Shown here piece after piece: positions 12,971 through 24,123 of a stretch of 64,000 bases of DNA (positions are counted from its first letter, which is position 1; each line of letters opens with the position of its first letter). The position numbers were made by a program, and so were the translations under genes. The stretch comes from Blastomyces gilchristii SLH14081. Lineage: Eukaryota; Ascomycota; Eurotiomycetes; Onygenales; Ajellomycetaceae. A model generated the notes under the pieces. That model worked only from the letters and a program-made list of their open reading frames with translations. It did no database searches and was not told the DNA's origin. The stretch lies in NCBI RefSeq assembly GCF_000003855.2, contig NW_003101681.1:1264786-1328785 (forward strand), read 5' to 3'.

Positions 12971-14894
12971 TTATTTGACCAACATCATGAAAAAGGGTTT
13001 CGGGCATGTCAAATACCTATTAAGCCTAATAAATCGTCCTCCTTGGGCAACTTTGTCGTGACCTCTGTTGCGAGACATAAGACATTTCGGTTCCGTATCG
13101 GCGGAGTTCATAGAAGCAAGAGCCTATGCATGTCAGCTACAATGTTCGCCTGGCAAATAATGTATAGGATCTGGCACTTACGAATGAATCCGTATTGTGT
13201 CCAAAGTAAAAGGCAATTCCCTCCTTGGTAACTTTAACGGTCATCACCCCAATAGCAGCATGGCAGTGGCTACTCCTAACACCAGGATGGCCTAAGGAGA
13301 GTAAAGTTAGAATAATCATGGGAGTAGGAGCGGTTGCGGATAATTTCAGGGGTTGGAATAATAGCCAATCAAACACCGTACCCATAAAGTCTACATCGAT
13401 CATAGCCTCTAGTGCTTCGTCTTCATTCACGGTCTCGAAAACGCCCGGCTGTCCTGCCACCTTTCGAGTACTTGAATATATCCGCTCCGCGCACACATTG
13501 GAGGCCATCGTTGTAGCCATATGCTCACCGGTGCCACTTGTCACAGCCGCAACACATGTTTTGGCTTCGTCTTCGGGATCCACTGGAATAACAGCGGTTC
13601 CAACACCAACAAGAGCCGCTGGGCCAGTACGTCCGCTGTGTTTCATGCCAATACCGCCAGAAGAAGAGCCTGCTGCGATATTTCCATGGCAATCAACAGC
13701 GATGGCCCCGACAGTGTCAATAATGTTGTCATCCGAGCCTATTATATAGCCTTTCCGAGGAGGTTCCTCAAATGAGTCGTTTTGGGCCTGATCTCCAAAA
13801 TTTTCCGGCGGTATAGCATTTCCTGCATATCCAAGAGAGGTTGATGCCGCAGTTCCTAACTCTAAGGGGAATCTGGCCCTTTTCCGCTTTCGGTTTTCGG
13901 CTGATTGAAAGGAGCCATCGATTGCACCTGGGGATTCCGTAACGTGCTCTGTCCGGTTGAGACAGATGTCCACGAATTCCGCGTTCATATCCTCCTCAGA
14001 CTCACGGACACTTGCATCGGGCAGATGTGTAAGAGGTCGAATGCTGGTATCAGGGGATGCCACGCCATCAGATCCATTATTAGAACTTGACGGAGGATTT
14101 GTAGGGTTTGACGAACGCCACCATGACCTTGAGGTAATATTGCGGCCAGGGCTGGAAAAACGAGATCTAGTTGAAGCAGTGTGTCCAGGGTGCTGATATT
14201 GAGGATCCTTTTGGGCCTCCTCCACTTGGGCCTCCTCAGCTTCTACTTGTGCCAAATCCCGTTTCCACCGCAGCCAACGTTCGCGCGAACCACCAGAAAC
14301 AAGGAAGTCAGCATGGAGGATTGGCATGCCGTTTTCATATGCAAAATCTGTTGCCCCTGAGCCAACTAGAAGATTGGGTGGCACCCTGTTCAAAGACAGT
14401 GGCTTCGTTGAGACATCTAGAACGAGACGCGCAAGTGAAATCGGGTTTTTAATATCTACGAAGCAAGATTCATTAGCTAGAATGATATTAGTCAGGGAAC
14501 TCTCTACACGCACGTTCCACAGCGCCAACGGCGCCGCTTCGACCCAGGTGGTCCACAATGGTCGCGTCGCATTCCACCGTGCCGTGAGCAGAGAGATTGC
14601 TGCCGTATCCTGCATTTGTAATTTCATGATCCTCCAAGAATTTGATGGCGACCTCGACCGCGTCCACAGCGCGTCCTCCAGCTCTCAAAACAGTCATTCC
14701 GAGTGTTGCCGCCCTGATTCCAAAATCAGTTCTGTAAAAATGCAACAGCATGGGGAATGTAAAAAGAGGGCTTACTGATTGCATACCCAAAGATGGGTTG
14801 ATTCAGCCTGGTAGCTGTGGAATCCCGCGCCGGCATGGATAAAAATGGCAGAGACCCTCTGAGGCTGTACCTCCTTCGAATGAGAAAAAACCAT
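12971..14894 (-). CDS. TASP1: Taspase (threonine aspartase, asparaginase-2 family)
   Basis: Ntn-hydrolase of the taspase/asparaginase-2 family, made as a proenzyme that cleaves itself to expose an N-terminal threonine. Four exons join in phase: 14776-14894, 14514-14731, 13182-14455 and 12971-13123, giving 587 residues. The alpha-subunit shows FIHAGAG, RAGGRAVDAVEVAIK and ITNAGYGSNLSAHGTVECDA. The self-processing site is Asp359-Thr360 in NIIDTVGAIAVDCHGN, followed by AAGSSSGGIGMKHSGRTG and the substrate-pocket SGTGEHM. The last exon supplies LASMNSADTEPKCLMSR and VAQGGR, typical of the family C-terminus. Between about residues 175 and 355 is a long polar insertion containing KRKRARF, a likely nuclear signal. 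Human taspase has a shorter loop there. The insertion is the main oddity. Confidence 0.93.
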
Positions 14895-16172
14895 GGCTGC
14901 GGTGGAATCAAGTTTCTTTAGAATAGGTATCAGAAGTCAACTATGGGACAATTGACACTCTCAAGGCTAATACCAGGGTTTAATGAGCGAAGTGAGGCCG
15001 TGGAGTAAACTCAAGTGAGGAGATATTCTGTTTCGCAGTGAAAATCCTGAGATTCACATTGGGTGGTTAGAAGCAAACACCTCCAGTCAAACAGCTGCTG
15101 TGAAAAGGTTCAACACAAGAGCTGCCCCCTTTGTACCTTGATGCGCCAACCAGCGCAATGGATTAAGTTGATAAACACTAGCTGACCATAATAAAGTGGT
15201 ATTGAGATATCCAAGTGAGCGGGTATGGTCGCGTTGCTATGCAGACGGCCAGGGCTAGGCTACTAAGGAGATACTGAGCCCGTGGCTCACGGGTAAAGGA
15301 ATGAATGGCAGCAATAGGGAAAATATATAGGTATGCTTCTAGGTAAAAGGTATAGAGAAGGCTAATACCCCTCAGACGACAAGATAATAGTAGGATATAA
15401 ACGAATGAACAGGAATAGTAGGCTGAGGGAGGATAAGGTATAGAGTGAGAATGGAGAGAAAATGGCTCCAAAGAAACAACAAAAAAGGGGAAAAATAAGA
15501 CAAACGGAACGGGGACAAAAAAGGTGCGCATTACAGCCGCATTTCTGCAGAAGGAGACACACGCATCAGAGTCCTAGAAGAAGCCGCAGCCTGGAATCGA
15601 CTGTTTATTGTGGACGGCTTGAGGTGTATAACTAGTAGTAGTACAGCCGCCCGAATGCCGTTTCCCCATACTCATGGAAGAAGGGAGCGAGCAAGAGAAA
15701 GCGTAGCAGGCTGGGAGAATTGAACAAAGAAATGGAACAAAAAAGAAACCAATGTAGCTCCACGATGCAGTAGAATGACTATGAGAATAGTTTAATTTAA
15801 TGTCTTGAGTACGGAGCACATTTCATCTTTAGTCGAAGTTTTATATACGGAGTAGAGAGAGCTTCAATGCGGCTCTCGTTGGTTTGGTCAGCCGCCACGT
15901 GACTGCGCTTATCTCATCAACTGCAGTGACATCGCCGGAGGGGGAGGGAGTCCACAGCGTAAGCTGCCATCAGATTAACGTTATACCAACAGCCTTTTGC
16001 GATCTGTCCGTCTCTGCACCATGCTTGGTTTGCCCGCTGTCTAACGCTCGTAACTCGTGTCTACACCATTAATTAACTGCAATCAAAAAGCCTGCAGAGG
16101 CCCCTACAAATTGCCATTCCATTCTGACTACATACAACTCCGCCGCTCTCGTCTTCCCCACCCCTACTCGCA
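14895..16172. other. divergent promoter region (taspase / ARP3)
   Basis: 1.28 kb between divergent start codons. No exon seen. Two TACGGAGTA-type motifs (15810, 15846) and a CACGTG (about 15896) lie within 370 nt upstream of ARP3. Confidence 0.65.
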
Positions 16173-17789
16173 ATGGCGGCTCAGACTCCCGCCGTTGTCA
16201 TGGACAAGTATGTTACCATTGAATGATTAAGCTCCATTCTACTTCTGCGACTAATGATATTCTGCTTCCTTCAGCGGCACCGGATTCTCGAAACTTGGTG
16301 GGTGCTCTTCAAATTGCGCGGCCTTCTCCCCCGCCAATACCCAACTTAGGCTAACGTCATTGTGTTTTTGCTAAGGGTTCGCCGGCAATGATTCTCCTTC
16401 TTTCGTGTTCCCTACAGCGATCGCTACAAAGTCTGCCGGTGGTGTAGGAGGCGGAACAGGATCTGGTCGACCTGCTGTCGCAAACAAGCCTTCATTCCTT
16501 ACTGGTGGTGCAGGTCCCGGCTCACAACTATCAGGCAAACGGGGGACGGAAGATTTGGATTTCTTTATTGGAGATGAAGCTATTAACGCATCGGGTGGCC
16601 CCGGGTATGGTATCAACTATCCAATTCGCCATGGCCAAATCGAGAACTGGGACCATATGGAGCGATTCTGGTCGAACTCCATCTTCAAATATCTCAGAGT
16701 TGAGCCCGAGGACCACTATTTCCTTCTCACCGAACCTGTATTTAATCCCCATTACTTCCCCCACCTCCATCCAGATGCGCGGACGGTTCACATTCTAACA
16801 CATCTACATTAGCCATTAAATCCGCCAGAAAACCGGGAAAATACCGCAGAGATCTTTTTCGAATCGTTCAACTGCGCCGGTCTTTATATCGCAGTTCAGG
16901 CTGTCCTAGCCCTCGCAGCCTCGTGGACGTCTTCCAAGGTGACTGACCGTTCCCTCACCGGTACCGTAATTGACTCCGGTGACGGTGTCACCCATGTAAT
17001 TCCCGTTGCGGAGGGATATGTTATCGGGTCCTCTATCAAAAGTATACCCATTGCTGGGCGAGACATTACACACTTTGTGCAAAACCTACTTAGGGAGCGG
17101 CAAGAAGCAGACAGCTCAATGAAGACCGCAGAAAGAGTCAAGGAGGAGTACTGTTACGTATGCCCAGATATCGTGAAGGAATTCGCCCGCTACGATCGAG
17201 AACCTGACCGGTTCCTGAAACACACCGTGACATCGCCCAACGGCCGAAGCGTCACCATCGACATTGGATATGAGCGTTTCCTTGCACCCGAGATCTTCTT
17301 CAACCCAGAAATTTACTCGTCAGATTTCCTTACCCCCCTCCCCACCGTCGTGGATGGCGTAATCCAATCCTCCCCTATCGATGTTCGGCGGGGTTTGTAT
17401 AAGAATATCGTGCTTTCTGGAGGTTCGACGTTATACAAGGACTTCGGCCGCCGTTTACAGCGTGATATTAAGCACTTAGTCGATGCCCGAATTCGCGCAT
17501 CGGAAGCCAGGAGTGGTGGAGCGCGTAGTGGCGGCCTAGAGGTCCAAGTGATCACACATAAACGGCAACGACATGGCCCGTGGTTCGGAGGCAGCTTGCT
17601 AGGCCAGACGCCTGAATTCCGCAGTTACTGCCATACTAAGGTTAGTTTTGATTTCTAATTATTACGAAGTATAATATTCAATAGAGCTAACCTTTCCCTC
17701 CCTCCGTCTTCGTTTAGGCCGAATATGACGAGATTGGACCTAGCATCGTCAGAAGATTTGCTCTGCTGGGTGGACCGGGAAGCACATAG
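16173..17789 (+). CDS. ARP3: Actin-related protein 3 (Arp2/3 complex)
   Basis: ATP-binding subunit of the Arp2/3 complex, which nucleates branched actin at endocytic sites. Five exons join in phase: 16173-16207, 16275-16297, 16376-16737, 16813-17640 and 17718-17789, giving 439 residues, the usual fungal length. Visible motifs: [15 protein letters not shown] (phosphate 1 loop), [35 protein letters not shown] (across intron 3), [38 protein letters not shown] (phosphate 2), [20 protein letters not shown] and the C-terminus [12 protein letters not shown]. Exon 2 is only 23 nt. An Arp3-specific Gly/Ser-rich insertion (about residues 37-70) follows FPTAIA. Convergent with the downstream GRDP gene. 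Confidence 0.98.
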
Positions 17790-18336
17790 AAAGCTACTAC
17801 TACTTACATCTTAAGCATGTTCGTTCAATTTATATCATTTGCGATTTTCCCGACTTTTTTTCGCGTCGCTACTTTTTCCGTTTTTTTTTTTTTCCCTCTC
17901 GTTTTGTAGCTTAGAGTCGAATGTTTAGCAAAGTTCAAAAGCTCAATTCTTATCCAACGGAACATGGAATCTAGCCCTTTCCCCGTCTAATTCTTGCGTC
18001 CATCACCAGGCGAATCTCAGGAGGCACACGGATAACTTTTCACGCTGTTTGAGTCGCACGATAACGTCTGCGGGACCTCTAGTTATGTCCAAACAAAACA
18101 GAACAATATTGAATCGTATACCCATGAACTCAACATACAGAAACCCTTACTTAACAGCTGCCCCTTGCCCCATTCCGCTTACCAAAAGTATACCATACTC
18201 AAAAATATACATAAAGAAATCAAGTCACACACATCTTCACCAAAGCATACAAGGCATGTGCTCCAAAAAAAAAAAAAAAAAAAAAAAAACAATGCATTAT
18301 TCAATCTTTTGAATCACTATACCACTATACCACTCA
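17790..18336. other. convergent 3' region (ARP3 / GRDP)
   Basis: Holds the ARP3 3' flank with a T16 run near 17878 and an A25 run at 18265-18289 just beyond the end of the GRDP gene. No exon seen. Confidence 0.7.
18265..18289. repeat. poly(A) run, 25 nt
   Basis: Homopolymer in the convergent intergenic stretch. Confidence 0.95.
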
Positions 18337-20873
18337 CTATACCCCTCCCCCTCCAACACAGCTTCCCACTCCGCCACTGCCTCCCCCATCACCAGCTACA
18401 CCTCCAGCCCCAAAAGCCCCAACACCCCCATCACCACCACAAACCCCCGCCGCAACCTCCGCAACGCAAGTGCCAGGTATGCAGTTCGCAGCTCCGTGGA
18501 CGTCCGTACTCATGCACGACGGGTTCGTAGGATATATGGCCGACGTGATGGACAGATCGGTAGCGTAGGGCGCGTAGAACGGGATGAAGATGGGATACCC
18601 CCAGATGATGGGGTAGTAGCCGTAGCGGCGGTCCTTAGCAGGGGTGTGTACGGATAGGGACAGACTAGATGTGGACGCAGAGGCAGATGCAGATGCAAGA
18701 AGGTGTTGCTGCCGTGTAGGTTTTTCGGCTAAATCGTCGCTACTCTGCCCCGTGTCCTGCATCCCCGTCCACAGGTGCCTCCCTTTTCCTTTGTCCGGCA
18801 TCTCTTTCTTCTTCATCTCCTCCTTCGACCTCGCCCTCTCCCGCTTTTCCTCCCTCCTCATCGCCTTCTGATGATAGTCCATGAGCCGCTGCCGCACGCC
18901 ATGATGCTTACTCTCCACCATCCATGGCTCCTGCATCTTCGCCACCGGCACCGCATTATGCGTTGAAATGTGCGGATTCGCACCGGTTGGATTCGTACCG
19001 GTTGGATTCTGACCGTTTCCCAGCTCAGCGTGTAGCGACTCCGCCAGCTTCTTCGCCCGCGATATCAAATACATATTCACAGCTGGTCCATAGTTCGCCT
19101 CACGGGTAGCCTCGCAGTACCAGCATATACACTCGCTATAGGGTTCGCCGTTGGTATACTCCATATACTTCTTCGATGTCCACTCGAAGGCCATGGTGAG
19201 CTGATCTTCCGTGACCTTATCATCATGATCGATGAAGCGGTCGTGCGTTTTGTGGAGGGAGTAACGGAAGTAGGATTGCGGGGCGAGTTGGTGCGTGTGC
19301 CAGCCCAGATCGATATCGAGGGTGGGTACGGCGAGTTTCTTGTGCTGGGAGATGATGTGGATGAAAACTGTGTATCTGCTTAACAGATGCTCCACGGTGG
19401 CTTGGAGGGTGGGGGAGTGGAGCCAGTCAATTGTGTCCATTTTTGTAATGAAGGTCCCCTGGCGGACGACAGCGCCGACCAGGTCGAGACCGAAGACTGA
19501 CGAGTTGCCCCAGTATCGGGAGAGGAGGCGGCGGAAGGCAATTTTCTCCTGGCGAGTTTGGGGGAGGGAGGGCATTTTTGCTGGGGCAAAGAGGTAGCGT
19601 TCCTTTTTGAAAGCGAATTCGAAGTAATCGCGGATTGTTTCTATGGTAGCAGCGGGATTGTGGTAGAAGTCTGTCCGATCTAAAAGATTGTTATGTAGGA
19701 CTTTTGAGATGATTTTGTTAGGTAGTTGCATGTTTTCATGGCCTTTATGTTTGGTGTTTTCTGGGAGTCCGTTGAGAGAAAGAAGGGTGCCCGGCATTGG
19801 TGTCTGATAAAATTGAAGCCGTGCCATATCTTGCCGAAACTGAGCGACCTGAAGGGTACTGTGCGTGATAACAAGGGAGCAACTGGGACAGATCCTGCGG
19901 AAACCTTTATCTGCGTAACCGTCACTGTGTTCGAAGGGCGTTTCCAGAGCGTCCAGCTTCCATTCCCTGCTCTCCCATTCCACCTCAATAGCTGTTAGGC
20001 AACTTGGACATTTTATCAGCTTGACTGGAGAGTCCAAGAGATTGTCCCAGGGAATCCCGGCCATCCGTTCAAAGTATTCCCTTGCATCATCTCCGGGTAA
20101 GAAGTTGAAGTCATCCCTATCCAGAGCTGCATCGACAGCTGCCCAGGGCATTCCTGTCACCCAAAAGCTCATCCTCCCAAGACGAATACAGTCCTCCAAA
20201 TATATTCGTGGATTAAGCATATACGAATGCCACACCATGATAACATCTATCAAGAAAAAAGTATTAGTCCGCCGAAAAGAGAAAGAAAAAGTCGCTGAAA
20301 CCGTCTACCCAATGGTAATAGATTTGTACACAACAGGTCTTTAGATCGATACTAACCTAGCGGTGGTAGAGTATCAACAGCGAGCACGATCGCGGTATCC
20401 CAATCCGTAATCTTATGATAATTTTCACCATTTTCAATATCGTCGACTGTCACGGTGCCATTGAACAAGCCATTCCCGCTATCGGTGGTAATGCAACTGT
20501 TGAACCAAGTTTCAAATCGATCTACTGCCCTGGTCACATATATTTGCCATCTCTTTTCCCTTATAATAGCAGCAGCTCTGTACTTGTCATCTTCGGAGCT
20601 GAATTTATCGATGAGACCGTCGGAGAGTCCGAAAAGGCCATCAGTCGTCGATACCTCGTCGCGGAGATCTGCAATCGCAGCGAGAAGCTTTAGGTGCACT
20701 ATGCATTCATCCGCAGTCGGGGGCTCGTCCTCCATTCGTTTCTTGTCCGTTCTTGAAGATAATTTGAGATTGAGATTGGTTTGAGACTGAGCAGCGGGGG
20801 CGGAGATGGGAAGGCCCCCGACGTAGTCTGGGGGCATGTCATGGCTTTCATACGCTGGTGGGGGGGATGCCAT
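18337..20873 (-). CDS. Glycine-rich domain-containing protein (GRDP, DUF1399)
   Basis: Member of the GRDP/DUF1399 family, known in plants as glycine-rich domain proteins and found across filamentous fungi; the biochemical role is unknown. Exon 1 (20357-20873) joins across intron 20247-20356 in phase to exon 2 (18337-20246), giving 808 residues. Diagnostic pieces are DVIMVWHSYMLNPRIYLEDC (around the splice), LDIDLGWHTHQLAPQSYFR and KYMEYTNGEPYSECICWYCE, the family's repeated W-H-x-H/hydrophobic motifs. Two CxxC pairs (KCPSCLTAIE; RRICPSCSLVI) could bind zinc. The C-terminal 35 residues are almost all Gly/Ala/Val. The N-terminus is Pro-rich (MASPPPAYESHDMPPDY), containing PPxY-like motifs (PPAY, PPDY) that WW-domain ubiquitin ligases such as Rsp5 can bind. 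No signal peptide or membrane segment. Confidence 0.88.
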
Positions 20874-21902
20874 TGTGACAAAAATCAGACACGAATGGAA
20901 TTTAAACGAAAGATTGGACTCAAGAATTCAGATATCAGAAATTCCTACGTTCAGAAGGACTTTTATATGGGGAATCTTGTGTATCATGAAATTAATTAAG
21001 TGGATGTGATTTCAGTACACGGCCATTGAGGTAGGTAGCTCGGCATCAAGGGGCTCCCCTCTTGTTTGAACCCTAGAAGCGAATTTCTTTCGGACAGGAC
21101 CCATGTCAACCTCACGGTGCTAAAGTAGGAATTCCAGAATGTGAAGCATTTGAGGAAGAATGGAGTTCTGCACAGCCTGGCACGGTGGAATCGCGATCAA
21201 AAGTCTGTAGCTCTAGCGCCATCGACGAAGAGCCGCAAGTGTTCGTTCGGGGTCGTAAATATTTAAGCCATTTTGCTCCCCACTCCACTCACTCACGAAC
21301 TGGTTGTTCTTTGTATCATTCTAGAAAACGGAGGCGCCATTATTATTAATATTGGCCCCACGCTGCACGCAACAAGGAGGACATGAACTAGTAGCAAGTG
21401 CGCGGTGCGCCGCGGAGTCGTTCTGCCCTGAGAATAATGTGCGGAGGAGTGAAGGCGCTTGGCACGGTTATTCCGGGCATAAATATTCGCCTCCTTATTA
21501 GTGACCATTATTCTTTGAGAGATTGGTGGCAGCATTATTAACAAGTTATTGGGATTCCTGATTGGCTTTTGACAGTGGAAGCGACTCCTCGGCCAAGTGT
21601 TTAAAAAATGGCTTATATATATTCTTATATCTTTTGACTTCAACGAACTGGATTTTGGGAGAAATGTGACTGAAATGATCCTCTAGTCTTCTGCCTTCCA
21701 GTGAAATTTTACCGCCAGATCTAGCGGTCATCTTCCTGCGGTCTACCCTTTGTCAAGGAAGGCACCATTTTTCTAATGTTTGATTGCAGTATCCTTCCAA
21801 GGTTGACTTGAGATACGATCATGGATAGGCCTCAATATTATATTACAGCTATATGCCCATGGAGTGAGGCTGCCAAGGGCGGGGCGCCCCCTCATCCGAA
21901 CC
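20874..21902. other. GRDP upstream region
   Basis: 1 kb between GRDP and the 3' end of TRM2, both on the minus strand. It should contain the GRDP promoter and the TRM2 terminator. No exon or repeat recognised. Confidence 0.6.
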
Positions 21903-23804
21903 TTAGCTGGGCGGAATCGCAGCGCCGACGTCAGCAGGAACCGGAGTCCTCGCCGGCGTTGCTACAGTCGTACCCTGAGGTTGCGAAACAACCTTATTTA
22001 GAATCGCAACTCCCTCGACATGGCCCGTTTGTGGGAAGAAATCAAATCCCTTAATACTCTCGATTTCATACCTCACTTCTCTTCCGTTGATGTTTCCTCC
22101 CTGAACCAGCACACCGACATCGCGCGCCTGGGTATGGACATTGCAGCTTACGTATACGACTCTCGCGGGCGCGTACGATAGTAGTTGTTCTAAAAAGTTG
22201 GTGTCGCAGCCCTTTCGAGGTGGGTCAATGACGAGCAGGGTCTGATCTGGCGGATAAGGAACGTCCTTGAAAATGGCGGCGGCGTCCGCGGCAGCGAAGC
22301 CGGTATTGTGAAGCTTGTTGGCGCGAGCGTTCATGCGGGCTGCTGCGATGGAGGGGATAGAGATGTCGATGCCGAGGGATGAGAGGAAGAGAGGTGAGAG
22401 AGTTACGGTGAAGAGACCGGAGCCGGAATATGCATCGAGTAGGTACTTTAATTTTGGGGCGGGTTGCGCGGTAGATAGTCTTGAAGGAGGGAGAAGGGCA
22501 TTGTCGCGGATATATTGGGTGAATGGGGTCAGGATGGAGTTGTTGTTTTGGAAGAACTGGCCAGCCTTGTTCATAAACTTGTAGTTGTCGACGTACTCAA
22601 TCGAGGTTTCATTTTGATCTGTAATGCAGCGCTTTTCCTCGATGAAGTCTGGGTACTCTGTTCGAATTACCTGCTCCCCGTGCTCGTGCACGAGTTCTCT
22701 TTCTTCAGAGAAAGATCGTTCCGACCCGTTTTCCGACGGCTGTGGACTGGTACTCTCACGCTTGTAACGGCGCGTGGTACTTTCTCTCAATAAAAGTGTC
22801 GCGCCTTTGCTATACGAATGCAGGTTCTCAGCAACTCTCTTGCGCTCACTTTTCAACCCAAGTCTAACAATATCCGTTCCTAAAGGACAGTCTTCAATAT
22901 CAATAACGGTTCGTCTACCCTTGAGCATGAACCCAATGGGCGGAATCTCCGATTTCTCTCCGTCCACGCTGGCGCGTCGGATGCGACTCGACATGACGAA
23001 ATGGGGGGTCAATTTGGTTCGATAGCCGTATTGCAATGGCGAACCCATCGTATCCCGAATCGCGGGAATTAATTCAGGTAGCAGCCCCGAAAAATTGGCG
23101 TATGCCTTCTCTAGAATCCTTTTCTTGTGTTTCAGTTGGTCTTCATATGGAAGCATCTGGAGCTGGCAGCCTCCGCATTTGGCGAAGTACTGGCACTTAA
23201 TAAGAGAGTCATCGCGCTGGGGGGATGGCGTGATAACTTCGAGTAGATCTGTGACGCTGTAAGACTCCTTGTGCATGGTCCTAACAACCTTGACTCGAGC
23301 CCTGTCTCCCGCAAGTGTGAATGGTACGACATAGACATGATCGAACGAAGGGGAAAGCGCCAGGCCGTCTCCCGTGGAGGATATCTCGTGTACGGTAACT
23401 TCAGTCTCTGGGAAGGCCTCGCTCTTGTGCTCACGCACAACTGTTGGCACTTTTACAACGTCGTTCTGCTCTGCGCTCTCTGCGCTCTCAGCATGTTTTT
23501 TCAACAGCGCCTCCACATCGAACAGCAGCACTTCTTCCGTATCGCCTTCCTTAACATCCTTTGCAACCTTCTTCTTCTTATGCTGAGGACTCCCTCGCTG
23601 ATTTGGGGTTCTGCGTGTGTTTTGGGGCATGCTATGAACCCCTAGCAGCGGCTGATACTGATGGTGAGTACGGTATGGTCTTGAGGAGATAGAGTGTTGC
23701 GCCCGCGATATGCATGAGCCCGAGAGTTCAAAACTATGTCGCGCCGAAAATAGGAACGACCTAAGGGCTGAATTAAGCATATGTCGATGAGGATATGGGA
23801 TCAT
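21903..23804 (-). CDS. TRM2: tRNA (uracil-5-)-methyltransferase TRM2
   Basis: SAM-dependent RNA m5U methyltransferase of the TrmA/RumA/Trm2 family, making m5U54 (ribothymidine) in the tRNA T-loop. Single exon. The ATG at 23804 gives 633 residues. A TRAM-like RNA-binding segment (VHEISSTGDGLALSPSFDHV) precedes the four-cysteine cluster CQYFAKCGGCQLQ. The Rossmann SAM motif is LLDAYSGSGLFTVTL, the catalytic loop is VIDPPRKGCDTNF, and the methyl-acceptor Cys lies in VVYVSCNVHTQARD. The first 58 residues are Arg/Ser-rich (PYPHRHMLNSALRSFLFSAR), a plausible mitochondrial targeting peptide. A second Met at residue 59 (MPQNTRRTPNQRG) could start a nuclear/cytosolic form. It sits 319 nt from the divergent uS5m gene. 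Confidence 0.95.
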   Translation of the reverse strand: MIPYPHRHMLNSALRSFLFSARHSFELSGSCISRAQHSISSRPYRTHHQYQPLLGVHSMPQNTRRTPNQRGSPQHKKKKVAKDVKEGDTEEVLLFDVEALLKKHAESAESAEQNDVVKVPTVVREHKSEAFPETEVTVHEISSTGDGLALSPSFDHVYVVPFTLAGDRARVKVVRTMHKESYSVTDLLEVITPSPQRDDSLIKCQYFAKCGGCQLQMLPYEDQLKHKKRILEKAYANFSGLLPELIPAIRDTMGSPLQYGYRTKLTPHFVMSSRIRRASVDGEKSEIPPIGFMLKGRRTVIDIEDCPLGTDIVRLGLKSERKRVAENLHSYSKGATLLLRESTTRRYKRESTSPQPSENGSERSFSEERELVHEHGEQVIRTEYPDFIEEKRCITDQNETSIEYVDNYKFMNKAGQFFQNNNSILTPFTQYIRDNALLPPSRLSTAQPAPKLKYLLDAYSGSGLFTVTLSPLFLSSLGIDISIPSIAAARMNARANKLHNTGFAAADAAAIFKDVPYPPDQTLLVIDPPRKGCDTNFLEQLLSYAPARVVYVSCNVHTQARDVGVLVQGGNINGREVRYEIESIKGFDFFPQTGHVEGVAILNKVVSQPQGTTVATPARTPVPADVGAAIPPS

Positions 23805-24123
23805 GGAATGCACTGCGAATCGGGGTGCATGAAGTATGGAATAATAGGTTTGAAATTTGCGGCGCACATATTATTTTTAATAATTTTTAATTTTTTGGTG
23901 CTTGGTTCGAAGCTTTTCATTCGGACCAATCAGCGTTGCGGGAAAATCTGCCCAGCAAATTTCTCGCCGAAAACCAAAAATATAGAAAAACCAAAAACCA
24001 CAACTTCAGCATCAAACCACCCAACAAGGCGAGGCTTCGCCAATATCCATCACGACGTCCTCTGTCCCCCATTGATCTTTGCGAGTGAAGCCAGTATTGG
24101 CCTCACCAGCTACTTCCACCACC
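23805..24123. promoter_or_regulatory. compact bidirectional promoter TRM2 / uS5m
   Basis: Only 319 nt separate the start codons of two divergent genes, so one shared promoter region is expected. An ATTGGTCCG/CGGACCAAT block (about 23924-23932) contains an inverted CCAAT box, the HAP-complex element often found near mitochondrial-function genes. Both genes may supply mitochondrial RNA or translation functions. Confidence 0.5.

Noticed and set aside
15178..15562. Minus-strand frames upstream of taspase resembling membrane proteins
   Set aside because: Short, no splice-supported extension, no recognisable motif; they lie in a promoter region.
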